Assembly (NCBI GenBank): GCA_964019155.1
Contig: OZ025239.1
Coordinates: 97,501 to 161,500 of the forward strand
DNA from: Osedax fenrisi
Taxonomy: Eukaryota > Annelida > Polychaeta > Sabellida > Siboglinidae
Direction of reading: 5' to 3'
Length of the DNA stretch: 64,000 nucleotides
Positions 22,472-30,955 of the stretch are shown here, piece by piece (position 1 is the stretch's first letter; each line of letters begins with the position of its first letter). Under the pieces are notes generated by a model. That model saw nothing but the letters and a program-made list of their open reading frames with translations, did not search any database and had not been told where the DNA came from. The position numbers were made by a program, and so were the translations under genes.

Positions 22472-25400
22472 CTGTGAGGTACGTGGTCGTGGTTTAGATT
22501 AGTGGGGTTTTTGGTGGGACTTTAGTGGGGCTTTTGGTGGGACTTTAGTGGGGCTTTTGGTGGGGACTTTTATTTTGGGACAAATATTTATAATATTTTT
22601 AAAAGTTATTCTTAATAGGCTCGAGTCCGTGTTATTGAAATATAAAATAGCAACCTCAAGTTGGATATCAATAAAATAGAACTACACCTGATGCTATTAA
22701 TTCACTAAAAAAAATATAATAATTAATAAACAAAAATAATTAAAATAAAACAATACCATTAGATTTATCTATAGGCTTCACATCATTCTATGTGTATTAA
22801 AATAGAAAAGTTAGGGAATAAGGGGCATTTTTTTTATATGTATAATTATCTAAAAATTAGAAAGTATATAAGTTAGTAGATAATTACACTAACTTCTATT
22901 ATCAGTGATACACTCTGTACACTGTTATCATTAATAACAATTATATGTTATTCATTATTATTACTGTATTATAAAATTGAATATATACTTTAAATAATAA
23001 TATAAATGGTGAAACTATTATCATTTTACTTTTTAATAGTTAATTGTATATTAGTGTTAGCATATTATAGAATATTAGTGTTATACATTTATATTGCAAG
23101 ATGATTAATCATATTTATTATTAATAAATCTGTTTAAATTATTAAAATGAAATAAAATTATATGATGTAGTTAGGCCACAACCATAAACATAACCACAAT
23201 CATTTAATACATTTTATGTACTTTAATTATATCATGATATTCTATTTTACCATATATATATGTAACAGAAAAGATTAAATTTACCATTATATATATATAT
23301 TTAAATATGTAATAGATTATAAATTGGATTTTATCAATAATGTATTTCTTTCTATAGCTAAATTTATAAAAATGTCTACATATAATTACTAATGTTCATA
23401 AATAAATTCAAAGTTTTAAGGATTATTCTCAACATATGTTATATATATGTTTTATGAAACAGAATCTTAATTTGATATTTAAATAATATATGTTATATAA
23501 TAATAATCATTTATAAAAAGTTGTCAATATTTTGAAAATATTTAAAGTATTAATATTATTATTTAAATAGTTAAATTAAATTAATACACATTTTAGTATA
23601 TTTAAGCTTATAGTATTAATAATTGAAATAATATCTTTAAAATAAAATAATAAATATAATTTTATCTTGAATAGAAAAAGTTTATAAACTTTTAAAGTAT
23701 ATATTTTACAATTTATTTGCATTGACGGATAAAAATGGTATCTCTAAAATAAATAGAATTCTACGATTACACAATACGCATGAAACACTAACTTTAGACC
23801 GTGCTTACATTTCTTCTGTCTCATGTGGAACACATTCCTAATCAACTTCTCGACTAGTGTGAATGTGCAATTCCTATAGGGGAGATAAGTCTTAATCATT
23901 TGTTAATTATAAATAGTTGTCTACGATGAGCAAATGAGAGGATAAGAGGGATGAGGAGAGGAGGAAGAGGATGATGAAGGGAGTGTAGGGAGGAGAGGAG
24001 TAGGAGGAGGATGAAGGGAGTATAGGGAGGAGAGGAGGAGGATGAAGGGAGTATAGGGAGGAGAGGAGGAGGATGAAGGGAGTATAGGGAGGAGAGGAGA
24101 AGGAGGAGGAGGATGAAGGGAGTATAGGGAGGAGAGGAGTAGGAGGAGGATGAAGGGAGTATAGGGAGGAGAGGAGGAGGAGGAGGAGGATGAAGGGAGT
24201 GTAGGGAGGAGAGGAGTAGGAGGAGGAGGATGAAGGGAGTGTAGGGAGGATGAGGATAAGGAGGATGAAGGGAGTGTAGGGAGGATAGGAGAAGGAGGAG
24301 GAGGATGAAGGGAGTGTAGGGAGGAGAGGAGTAGGAGGAGGAGGATGAAGGGAGTATAGGGAGGAGAGGAGTAGGAGGAGGAGGATGAAGGGAGTGTAGG
24401 GAGGATGAGGATGAGGAGGATGAGGGGAGTATAGGGAGGAGAGGAGGAGGATGAAGGGAGTGTAGGGAGGATGAGGATGAGGAGGATGAAGGGAGTGTAG
24501 GGAGGAGAGGAGAAGGAGGAGGATGAAGGGAGTGTAGGGAGGAGTGGAGTAGGAGGAGGAGGATGAAGGGAGTGTAGGGAGGAGAGGAGTAGGAGGAGGA
24601 GGATGAAGGGAGTATAGTGAGGAGAGGAGTAGGAGGAGGAGGATGAAGGGAGTATAGGGAGGAGAGGAGTAGGAGGATGAAGGGAGTGTAGGGAGGATGA
24701 GGATGAGGAGGATGAAGGGAGTGTAGGGAGGAGAGGAGAAGGAGGAGGAGGATGAAGGGAGTGTAGGGAGGAGAGGAGTAGGAGGAGGAGGATGAAGGGA
24801 GTATAGGGAGGAGAGGAGTAGGAGGAGGAGGATGAAGGGAGTATACGGAGGAGAGGAGTAGGAGGAGGAGGATGAAGGGAGTGTAGGGAGGATGAGGATG
24901 AGGAGGATGAAGGGAGTATAGGGAGGAGAGGAGTAGGAGGATGAAGGGAGTGTAGGGAGGATGAGGATGAGGAGGATGAAGGGAGTGTAGGGAGGAGAGG
25001 AGTAGGAGGAGGAGGATGAAGGGAGTGTAGGGAGGAGAGGAGTAGCAGGAGGAGGATGAAGGGAGTGTAGGGAGGAGAGGAGTAGGAGGAGGAGGATGAA
25101 GGGAGTATAGGGAGGAGAGGAGTAGGAGGAGGAGGATGAAGGGAGTATAAGGAGGAGAGGAGTAGGAGGAGGGGGATGAAGGGAGTGTAGGGAGGAGAGG
25201 AGGAGGGGGGTGAAGGGAGGAGTAGGAGGAGGAGAAGAGGATGAGAAGGACGAGTGGAAGCAATTTTCAATATTTGAAACTCCTTATCTATTTTGCTGTA
25301 TAATGAATTTTAAATAATTATGTATTGTAAATTTTTATAAATTTGTGATCACAACATAGTGAGATTAGAATGAACAAATTGTTGATATTATCAATATTAT

Positions 25401-28400
25401 ATAAAGAGTATAATACTAATAGATTTAGCTAAAGAGAGAAGGCAGCTGTACAAACTTGAAATCAATACTGGGGGTGACTTTGGGTACGAGTGTCACCACA
25501 CCCACATCTACTTTAGGGGCAGGAACGAATGCTTTACCGGGGATAGTGAACTCAAACTTTACGTCGCATAATGATTGACAGATCACTGACAGCCTGCACC
25601 TGGAAATCATTACAATTCATCACATCCTATTCTCATTATAGTAGTAATATTAAGATTTAAAATATATTTATGTGATATATATATATATATAACGAAACTC
25701 TTGATATACAGCCATCCTTAATATAATGCCACTTAGAACGGATTTCTAGACTATTTTAAAGTGATATCTTAAAGTAATATCTTAAAGTGCATCTCTGATG
25801 ATACTACTACTACACATACTACTATATACTGGGTTGTACCAGTACTACTACCTCCCTCTACCAGCAACACCACCACACTACCAGAACTACTACCTCCCTC
25901 TACCACCAGCACATTAACCGTTATTAATGTAGCCATATACTGCCACTATTGGGCTTAACTTATTAACCCTACCCCGACTACGACTATGATATCTCTGTTA
26001 GTTACCGATGTTTACTGGTGATGGGAGCCACTATTCTATCTGCGACCTCCTTCTGGAATGTCAAGGTCATCGGCACACGACCTGCAATATCATTGAATCT
26101 ATGAATCATGAATATTTATTTTCCTGAATATTTATTTTCCTGAATATTGAATATAATAGACGGAATGATATTCAGAAGCTATAAGTAGCTTATATTAAGA
26201 ATATCCTTATAACAAAAATATCAAATATTGATAATATAATAATGAAATAAGAAAATATATTAATAGAGATGTAATATTAACCTTGTATTTACAAGAATAT
26301 TAATATCGACTATATACATTTATAATAATAATTATAGTAGTGCGCATAATAATAATACTTAAAGTTCATAAAATAAAAATAATATTAATAATATTATAAA
26401 CGCGATGAATTTTTAACAGAGATTACATGAGATATTAAATAGTTAATTTGTGTACAATATTAGTATGATTAGAGTTTACCTTGACTCCACGCCTGTGATT
26501 GGTCAGCGATGCAGCGCAGCCAGTGAATCAGCAGAGGGGTGGATACGTTGAAAGGTAGGTTGCCGATTATGTGGAGGGGTGGGGATTCTGCAGGGGAGGA
26601 GTAGGATGAGCATATTCTAATGTGGAGGGGTGGACATTCTGTAAGGGGAGGGGTGGATTATATGAAGGGATGAGATTCTAGAAGGAGAAGGAGCAGGAGA
26701 ATTACGCTGCTTTCACACTAACAGCTGCCCGATATGTATAGCCCGACATCTGGCTATACAAACATTTATTAGTTAATTGATATAAAAGTGTTGACCTGCC
26801 TGATATCAGTATTTTTGAGTGTGAAAACAGCTGTAAATTTATATGATGCTTAAAGAGCCCTTTAGTGGGATAAAGGGGTAAGGGTGTGCTTAATAGCGTT
26901 ACTTAATCAGCTTATAGGTAGGCCTAAGGGGGTAGGAGTCAGGTTAACAGGGTTAAAGGTGTACAAATATTTTCTTCATAATTATTTAATATAATATTGC
27001 GCAATACTCAATATATCTAATTTAATGTTACAATGTTCTATTTATTCTAATTAATCATTAGTCATAATGTATTATTCTCGATAAGCATTACTGGCCCTAT
27101 ATTTAGCATAGCAATGACTGTGATACTAATGATGTAATGTGCCTGCACTACTTACACGACTAACCATCTGTCCAATGAGAGCACGTATCTTTAGGAAAGA
27201 GCCTCGAAGTGTCGTAAGTTAATATATCGGCATTAAAAATCCTCATTCTCCTTCCCGATGCTTCGTTCAACATCTACATATGACGTGATAGCATACGAGC
27301 TAATAATGCGTACATTTAATATTATGAATAGGAGAGCAACTAATTTAAAAAAGGTAAATTAAATTGTAATAATCAAAATAGAGATAATACACAATGGTAT
27401 TATATAATACTATTTAATAACATGATAAAAGGGTTTCCCCCTAATATAACAATATACAATGAATATATGAATATTTAATAAATGGATTAATATTAAAAAA
27501 TATGATTATCAAATATAATTGTATATATATATATAATTAATATTAATAATATCTAGTAAAATTCATGATAATGATAACAATTGTTATATGTCTATATGTC
27601 TATATGTCTATAATATACACGCTATCAATGTACACTGTGTATAATTAATGAACCATATAATGGACAAACTGTTATGTAACTTTGTTTTCGTCTAACTAAT
27701 TGGGTTGATGCAGGTATTGGCATGGCCACATGAACCTAACGGCACAGTACGCCACACATAGATAATAATAAATATTACCAACATATTCCCTTTGTTATCA
27801 ATTTGTATAACCTTATAACAACAATAACCTTAAAAATACATACAGAGCAATATATTATTATATTTTTCCAATCTAATATAAAAATAAAAGTCAAAGATAA
27901 CAAAATTAAATAAATCAGTATTTCAATACAGTAGAGAGATGTGTTGCATGTATACAATATTGACTTGTAACGCAGAGTGACTCATTAACTAAATAGGCTA
28001 TTATGACTATAGATAATATATGCCTGTTTAACTCAGCAGGCTAAAGTATCAGACAGGATGCCGGTTCGAACCCCACCGAACTAATAAAATAGGTATTTAA
28101 ATAATATTTAGAAATTATGTAATATAATTGTGTGTAATTAAATGATCGGCTTTCATTAATACCTTAACCCACGATGCCTTAACATGAGAGCGAATGAATT
28201 TAAAACTTCATCTAAGATCCTGAATGGGATAGTAGGACTCCACCAACATAAAAAATAGGAAGAATAAGTATCAGATATGATATGTTTAATATGATTAATT
28301 ATAAAAATAATTATACATTGTTTTAAATTGTTTTATTTCGGTGGAGTACTTTCATCCCATCCAGGAACCTAGATAAAGTTTTCACTTATAACCATGTATG

Positions 28401-29702
28401 GCTCTAATGTCCCTTCGAAGCTGCTCTCATGTTAAGGCATCCATGATTTTAAAAAGAGCCAATCATTTATTGATACAAAATTATATATGATCACTTCTAA
28501 ATATTATTAGGAGACCTATTTTATTGGTCTGAGAGGGGTTTGAACCGTTACCTATTGCTTGTGTATATGACGCCTTAGCCAACTGAACTACCTATACAGT
28601 TTAAAAATAATTACTATGATAATAAAACCTGTAGTCCTGGAATGAATCGATCATCTTTTTCTACAACAGTTAATTGTTTGACACCTGCTTCAAGAATGCC
28701 CCGAGTAATGGCTCCTGGACCGGGTCCTACCTTTTAGGGGCGCATCAATGATACATGGTCATGATTCTCTCATTCTTTATACAACATTTGTATAGGTATT
28801 ATCTGCATTGTCTACATTGTAGACAATTTATATATTGTTTACATTGTCTACACTGTCTAAATTGTATAAATTGTATATATTGTACATATTGTCTACATTG
28901 TCTACATTGTATACACGTATATAGGCAGCTGTGTATAATAAGTGAAGTCTACTGAGTGAGATAACTACACACAATATATCAATGGGGGGGCAATATGGGT
29001 GTAATGGGGGGGCAATAGGGGGGTAATGGGGGGGCAATAGGGGGGTAATGGGGGGGGGGGCAATAGGGGGGCAATGGGGGGGCAATAGGGGGGCAATATG
29101 GGGGCAATAGGGGGGCAATATGGGAGCAATAGGAGGACAATAGGGGGCAATGTGGGGGCAATAGGGGGGCAATAGGGGGCAATAGGGGGGCAATGGGGGG
29201 GGGCAATGGGGGGGCAATAGGGGGGCAATATGGGGGGGCAATAGGGGGATAATATGGGGGCAATAGATAATGTATTGACAACAGTGATAAACTGAGGTAA
29301 GCACACTGCAGACTGTGAATATCTCACATGTTTTAACTGTGAGATATTGTAACCTCAGCTTTATATTGACAGTGAATCTGACGACGATATGGAAGTGAAT
29401 GTATCACCACCATTATTAACTCATCGTTTGAAATATATATATAATTCTCTCATATCATATGATGCTTATGATATTATTACCAGTAAAGGGGAAAATCATT
29501 AATAAAAAGAATTCTCATACTGATTTCAAATCATGTCATTCCTTTTTTATCATTTCTATAATTATTGTATTTAATCTATTTGTATACGATATACATTGCT
29601 AATATATTACTTAATGAGTAGTATACAAGGAAGTATTGAACAAGATTCACATTTAATTTAAAAACCCATTATTAAATATTATAAATTCTAAATTATTCAA
29701 AG

Positions 29703-29750
<48 letters not shown>

Positions 29751-30821
29751 CTGGAGTGTAAAGTATGCTAATTACAAGTCCACAAAACTATGATTTACGG
29801 CAATAGTGTGGTGTAAATATAAAAATTTGTTTATTAAAGAATAATACTAAATTAATACTAACTTATATCGCTTTAGTACATTTTTTAATAACTTTTATAT
29901 CGAATGATTATAAAATTAACCTTTAATAGTTGTAAATAAAGTTATGGTAATAAATACGATTATGTATAGATTGTGATATGTGCTTCAGGTATAGTTACAT
30001 GAGCATAACAATTCGCACAATTACGAGATAAGGAGAGAGACTTTTTACTACTAATATACGATTAGATTAGTAATGTTTCAATGGACTAACTTCGCAAACA
30101 TAACTGTCCTTTAAATTTCCGGCTCGGCGTACGATTTTTCTGAAAATTAACGAGACATATTTATTATAACGACGATGACAATAGTAAATAACAATACAAC
30201 AACACTAGAACACATTATATCTTACTTTTTAAACTCTCTTGGAGAAATGTGGTGAACATATAATAATATTTCATAAACTAAAAGAGAAAAACAAAATTAT
30301 AATTATTGATTAATGTAACTGTATGTATGACTCAGTTGGCTAAGGCATTAGAGACACAGGTTACATTAGAGATACACAGGAAGTAGGACGTGTGTCCGAT
30401 ACCCATCTGCACCAATACAATAGGTCATCAAATAATATTTAGTTTATAATTATTAAATTATTAATTGTGTTTAAATAAATTATCGACTCTCGTTAAAACC
30501 ACGGATTCCTTATCATGAGAGCGGCTTCGAAGGGACATTAAAGCTCTATGGTTATGATTGAAAACTTCATCTAAGTGCATGTATGGGATGAAAGGACTCC
30601 CCCAAATAACAATAACAATGATAATTAAAACCTAGGATAATAACAAGCACAATAACAAGTACAAGCTTGAAGAGTGCGGGTTAACTGAAGACTATTTCTG
30701 TTGCTAACTTGGTGAGGTTGAGGTCGAGGAGGAAGTTCTGCGAGAGCTGCTTCTTGGCGCGCAGTCGATACAATCTGATGAGGTCACGCACACTAGGCAG
30801 TGGGGGTAGACATGTAGTCAT
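22234..30821 (-). CDS. TFB1M: mitochondrial 12S rRNA dimethyladenosine transferase (TFB1M)
   Basis: Minus-strand exons, in order of translation: 30821-30709, 30139-30091, 28730-28629, [one not found], 26587-26480, 26081-26006, 25599-25456, 23873-23793 and 22471-22234. They give about 300 residues. The family dimethylates two adjacent adenosines in the small mitochondrial rRNA using S-adenosylmethionine. Hallmarks are KKQLSQNFLLDLNL, the SAM-binding VGPGPG (motif I), VVEKDDRFIPGL, the catalytic-site IGNLPFNVSTPL (motif IV), MTLTFQKEVADRI, and FTIPGKAFVPAPKVDVGVV. Phases agree at every junction joined. Missing is an exon of about 30 codons that should carry motif III; it must start in phase 0 and end in phase 1, between 26588 and 28628. 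The gene is convergent with NIM1K. Confidence 0.93.
22472..23792 (-). other. TFB1M intron
   Basis: Very A+T-rich. Near 22495-22570 there is a short array of a 23-bp G-rich unit (ggggcttttggtgggacttta), about 3 copies. No exon is seen. Confidence 0.6.
23793..23873 (-). CDS. TFB1M: TFB1M internal exon
   Basis: Minus-strand acceptor cccctatag, then a short stretch and TLVEKLIRNVFHMRQKKCKH and GLK. It matches the helix following the VDVGVV region in TFB1M (LVEKxxxNVFxxRRKxxxxGL). The donor is aa|gttagt, phase 2 on both sides, and the next exon continues with NLFP. Confidence 0.88.
23935..25250. repeat. purine-rich minisatellite, 1.3 kb (polypyrimidine on the TFB1M sense strand)
   Basis: Degenerate units of 36-60 bp, such as gaggagaggagtaggagg followed by aggaggatgaagggagtgta or gaggatgaggatgagg. 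The plus strand has almost no C; I noticed one at about 24845 and one at about 25046. The TFB1M transcript across it is therefore C/U-rich and nearly G-free. Long Ser/Pro/Leu-rich frames on the minus strand are artefacts of the repeat. Confidence 0.95.
25251..25455 (-). other. TFB1M intron, 5' part
   Basis: A+T-rich unique sequence between the array and the donor of the 25456-25599 exon. Confidence 0.5.
25456..25599 (-). CDS. TFB1M: TFB1M internal exon (FTIPGKAFVPAPKVDVGVV)
   Basis: Minus-strand acceptor gatttccag, then CRLSVICQSLCDVKFEFTIP, GKAFVPAPKVDVGVVTLVP and KVTPSIDF. I chose the donor aa|gtttgt (phase 2) because it joins in frame to the next exon. The donor ttt|gtacag, four bases later, is the alternative. 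Confidence 0.9.
25600..26005 (-). other. TFB1M intron
   Basis: Holds a TA run near 25676-25690 and a degenerate cactactacctccctctacca-type direct repeat near 25840-25915. No exon is seen. Confidence 0.5.
26006..26081 (-). CDS. TFB1M: TFB1M internal exon (MTLTFQKEVADRI)
   Basis: Minus-strand acceptor gatattgcag, then RVPMTLTFQKEVADRIVAPI and TSKH, donor cg|gtaact. It enters in phase 1 and leaves in phase 2, fitting both neighbours. LTFQKEVAxRI is a conserved block in KsgA/Dim1-type methyltransferases. Confidence 0.93.
26082..26479 (-). other. TFB1M intron
   Basis: A+T-rich, with a short tandem repeat of gaatatttattttcct near 26105-26140. No exon is seen. Confidence 0.5.
26480..26587 (-). CDS. 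TFB1M: TFB1M internal exon (motif IV, IGNLPF)
   Basis: Minus-strand acceptor tcccctgcag, then SPPLHIIGNLPFNVSTPLLI and HWLRCIADQSQAWSQ, donor g|gtaaac, phase 1. IGNLPF is the NLPF/Y motif that binds the target adenine in this family. The acceptor and the first exon codons are repeated as degenerate tandem copies just upstream (26621-26690 on plus). Confidence 0.94.
26588..26700. repeat. tandem partial duplicates of an exon-intron junction
   Basis: The stretch tgtggaggggtggggattct at 26570, which spans the exon-acceptor boundary, recurs as tgtggaggggtggacattct at 26621 and, more diverged, as gaggggtggattata...gagattctag around 26648-26690. The offset is about 50 bp. Confidence 0.7.
26701..26835. 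mobile_element. short MITE with tttcacact terminal inverted repeats
   Basis: The left end cgctgctttcacactaacag and the reverse complement of the right end (cagctgttttcacactcaaa) form imperfect terminal inverted repeats about 130 bp apart, flanked by ta on both sides. No coding capacity. It lies in a TFB1M intron. Confidence 0.5.
26836..28014 (-). other. TFB1M intron; should contain the unfound motif III exon
   Basis: Very A+T-rich. A less A+T-rich island lies at 27140-27300, and near 27590 tatatgtc repeats three times. An exon of about 30 codons is expected between 26588 and 28628, but I could not identify it by similarity. Confidence 0.5.
28015..28250 (+). mobile_element. tRNA-derived SINE, copy 2
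   Basis: The head reads taactcagcaggctaaa (A-box-like), and ggttcgaacccc at about 28071 is a near-canonical tRNA B box. The body shares ccttaacatgagagcg and acttcatctaag with the other copies and ends near ggactccacc. It lies in a TFB1M intron in the orientation opposite to copy 3. Confidence 0.88.
28340..28600 (-). mobile_element. tRNA-derived SINE, copy 3 (reverse orientation)
   Basis: On the minus strand the head reads taggtagttcagttggctaa, and the B box reads ggttcaaacccc. The body tcatgttaaggcatccatg and tgtcccttcgaagctgctct matches copies 1, 2 and 4. It ends about 29 bp from the TFB1M exon at 28629. With copy 2 it forms an inverted pair about 90 bp apart. Confidence 0.88.
28629..28730 (-). 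CDS. TFB1M: TFB1M internal exon (SAM-binding motif I)
   Basis: Minus-strand acceptor gcccctaaaag, then VGPGPGAITRGILEAGVKQL and TVVEKDDRFIPGLQ, donor cag|gtttta, exactly 34 codons. VGPGPG is the glycine-rich S-adenosylmethionine loop, and the E of VVEKD is the ribose-binding acidic residue expected for the family. Confidence 0.95.
28785..28915. repeat. short minisatellite (ttgtctaca)
   Basis: About 13 degenerate 9-10-bp units of ttgtctaca, ttgtatata and ttgtacata in a TFB1M intron. Confidence 0.85.
28982..29268. repeat. G-run minisatellite (gcaatagggggg)
   Basis: About 26 units of 10-13 bp, each with a run of 4-9 G (ggggggcaataggggggcaa). The G-rich strand is plus, which is the template strand for TFB1M. 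Each group of four units satisfies a simple G-quadruplex pattern with short loops. Pro-rich minus-strand frames are artefacts. Confidence 0.95.
29269..30090 (-). other. TFB1M intron
   Basis: A+T-rich. It holds a TA microsatellite at about 29707-29748 and, on plus, a short acidic open stretch at about 29372-29500 (see findings). No confident gene. Confidence 0.5.
30091..30139 (-). CDS. TFB1M: TFB1M small internal exon (KIVRRAGNL)
   Basis: This 49-bp exon on the minus strand has acceptor gttaattttcag and one base completing the split codon. It then reads KIVRRAGNLKDSYVCE, donor gttagt, phase 0. Joined, the protein reads DLNLTKKIVRRAGNL and later SYVCEVGPGPG, matching the family without gap. 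It is too short to notice without its neighbours. Confidence 0.92.
30140..30312 (-). other. TFB1M intron
   Basis: A+T-rich unique sequence with no feature recognised. Confidence 0.5.
30313..30605 (+). mobile_element. tRNA-derived SINE, copy 4
   Basis: The head reads atgactcagttggctaaggc (A-box-like). The body includes tcatgagagcggcttcgaag and acttcatctaagtgcatg and ends atgaaaggactccccc. A short internal duplication (attagagacacaggtt, then attagagatacacagg) lies after the A box. It is in TFB1M intron 1. Confidence 0.88.
30709..30821 (-). CDS. TFB1M: TFB1M first coding exon
   Basis: The start is placed at ATG 30821 because MTTCLPPLPSVRDLIRLYRL aligns with the usual short N-terminus. An in-frame ATG 16 codons upstream lies in a minisatellite. 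It continues RAKKQLSQNFLLDLNLT and ends in phase 2 at aa|gttagc. The open frame continues to 30681, but joining to the 30139 exon requires the earlier donor. No long presequence is obvious, as is common for TFB1M. Confidence 0.9.
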
Positions 30822-30955
30822 ATCTAGACACGCCTGTGTGTGTGGGGTAGTGTAGTCATGTGTAGACACGCCTGTGTGTGTGGGGTAGTGTAGTCATGTG
30901 TAGACGCGCCTGTGTGTGGGGTAGTGTAGTCATGTATAGATGCCCTTGTGTGTGT
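30822..30955. repeat. 38-bp minisatellite abutting the TFB1M start codon
   Basis: About 3.5 units of tagacacgcctgtgtgtgtg followed by gggtagtgtagtcatgtg. On the minus strand each unit contains atgactacactaccccac, which resembles the genuine start atgactacatgtctaccccc, so the array appears to include copies of the start region. Confidence 0.85.

Noticed and set aside
23896..25270. Minus-strand Ser/Pro/Leu-rich frames of about 450 residues
   Set aside because: Low-complexity translation of a polypyrimidine array inside a TFB1M intron.
27142..27178. Missing TFB1M exon (acceptor cctaaag, donor gtaagt on minus)
   Set aside because: It has good splice-like ends but is too short, and no frame shows the expected GDVL-like motif.
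27241..27330. Minus-strand stretch RIISSYAITSYVDVERS as the missing TFB1M exon
   Set aside because: Only faint similarity, no donor follows it, and it lacks the conserved acidic residue of motif III.
27775..27957. 60-residue minus-strand hydrophobic frame
   Set aside because: A+T-rich chance frame without homology or splice support.
28015..28600. Genuine tRNA genes
   Set aside because: A- and B-box-like sequences are present, but no cloverleaf closes and the flanks are shared with other SINE copies.
28828..29327. Proline-rich minus-strand frames
   Set aside because: Translation of the G-run array.
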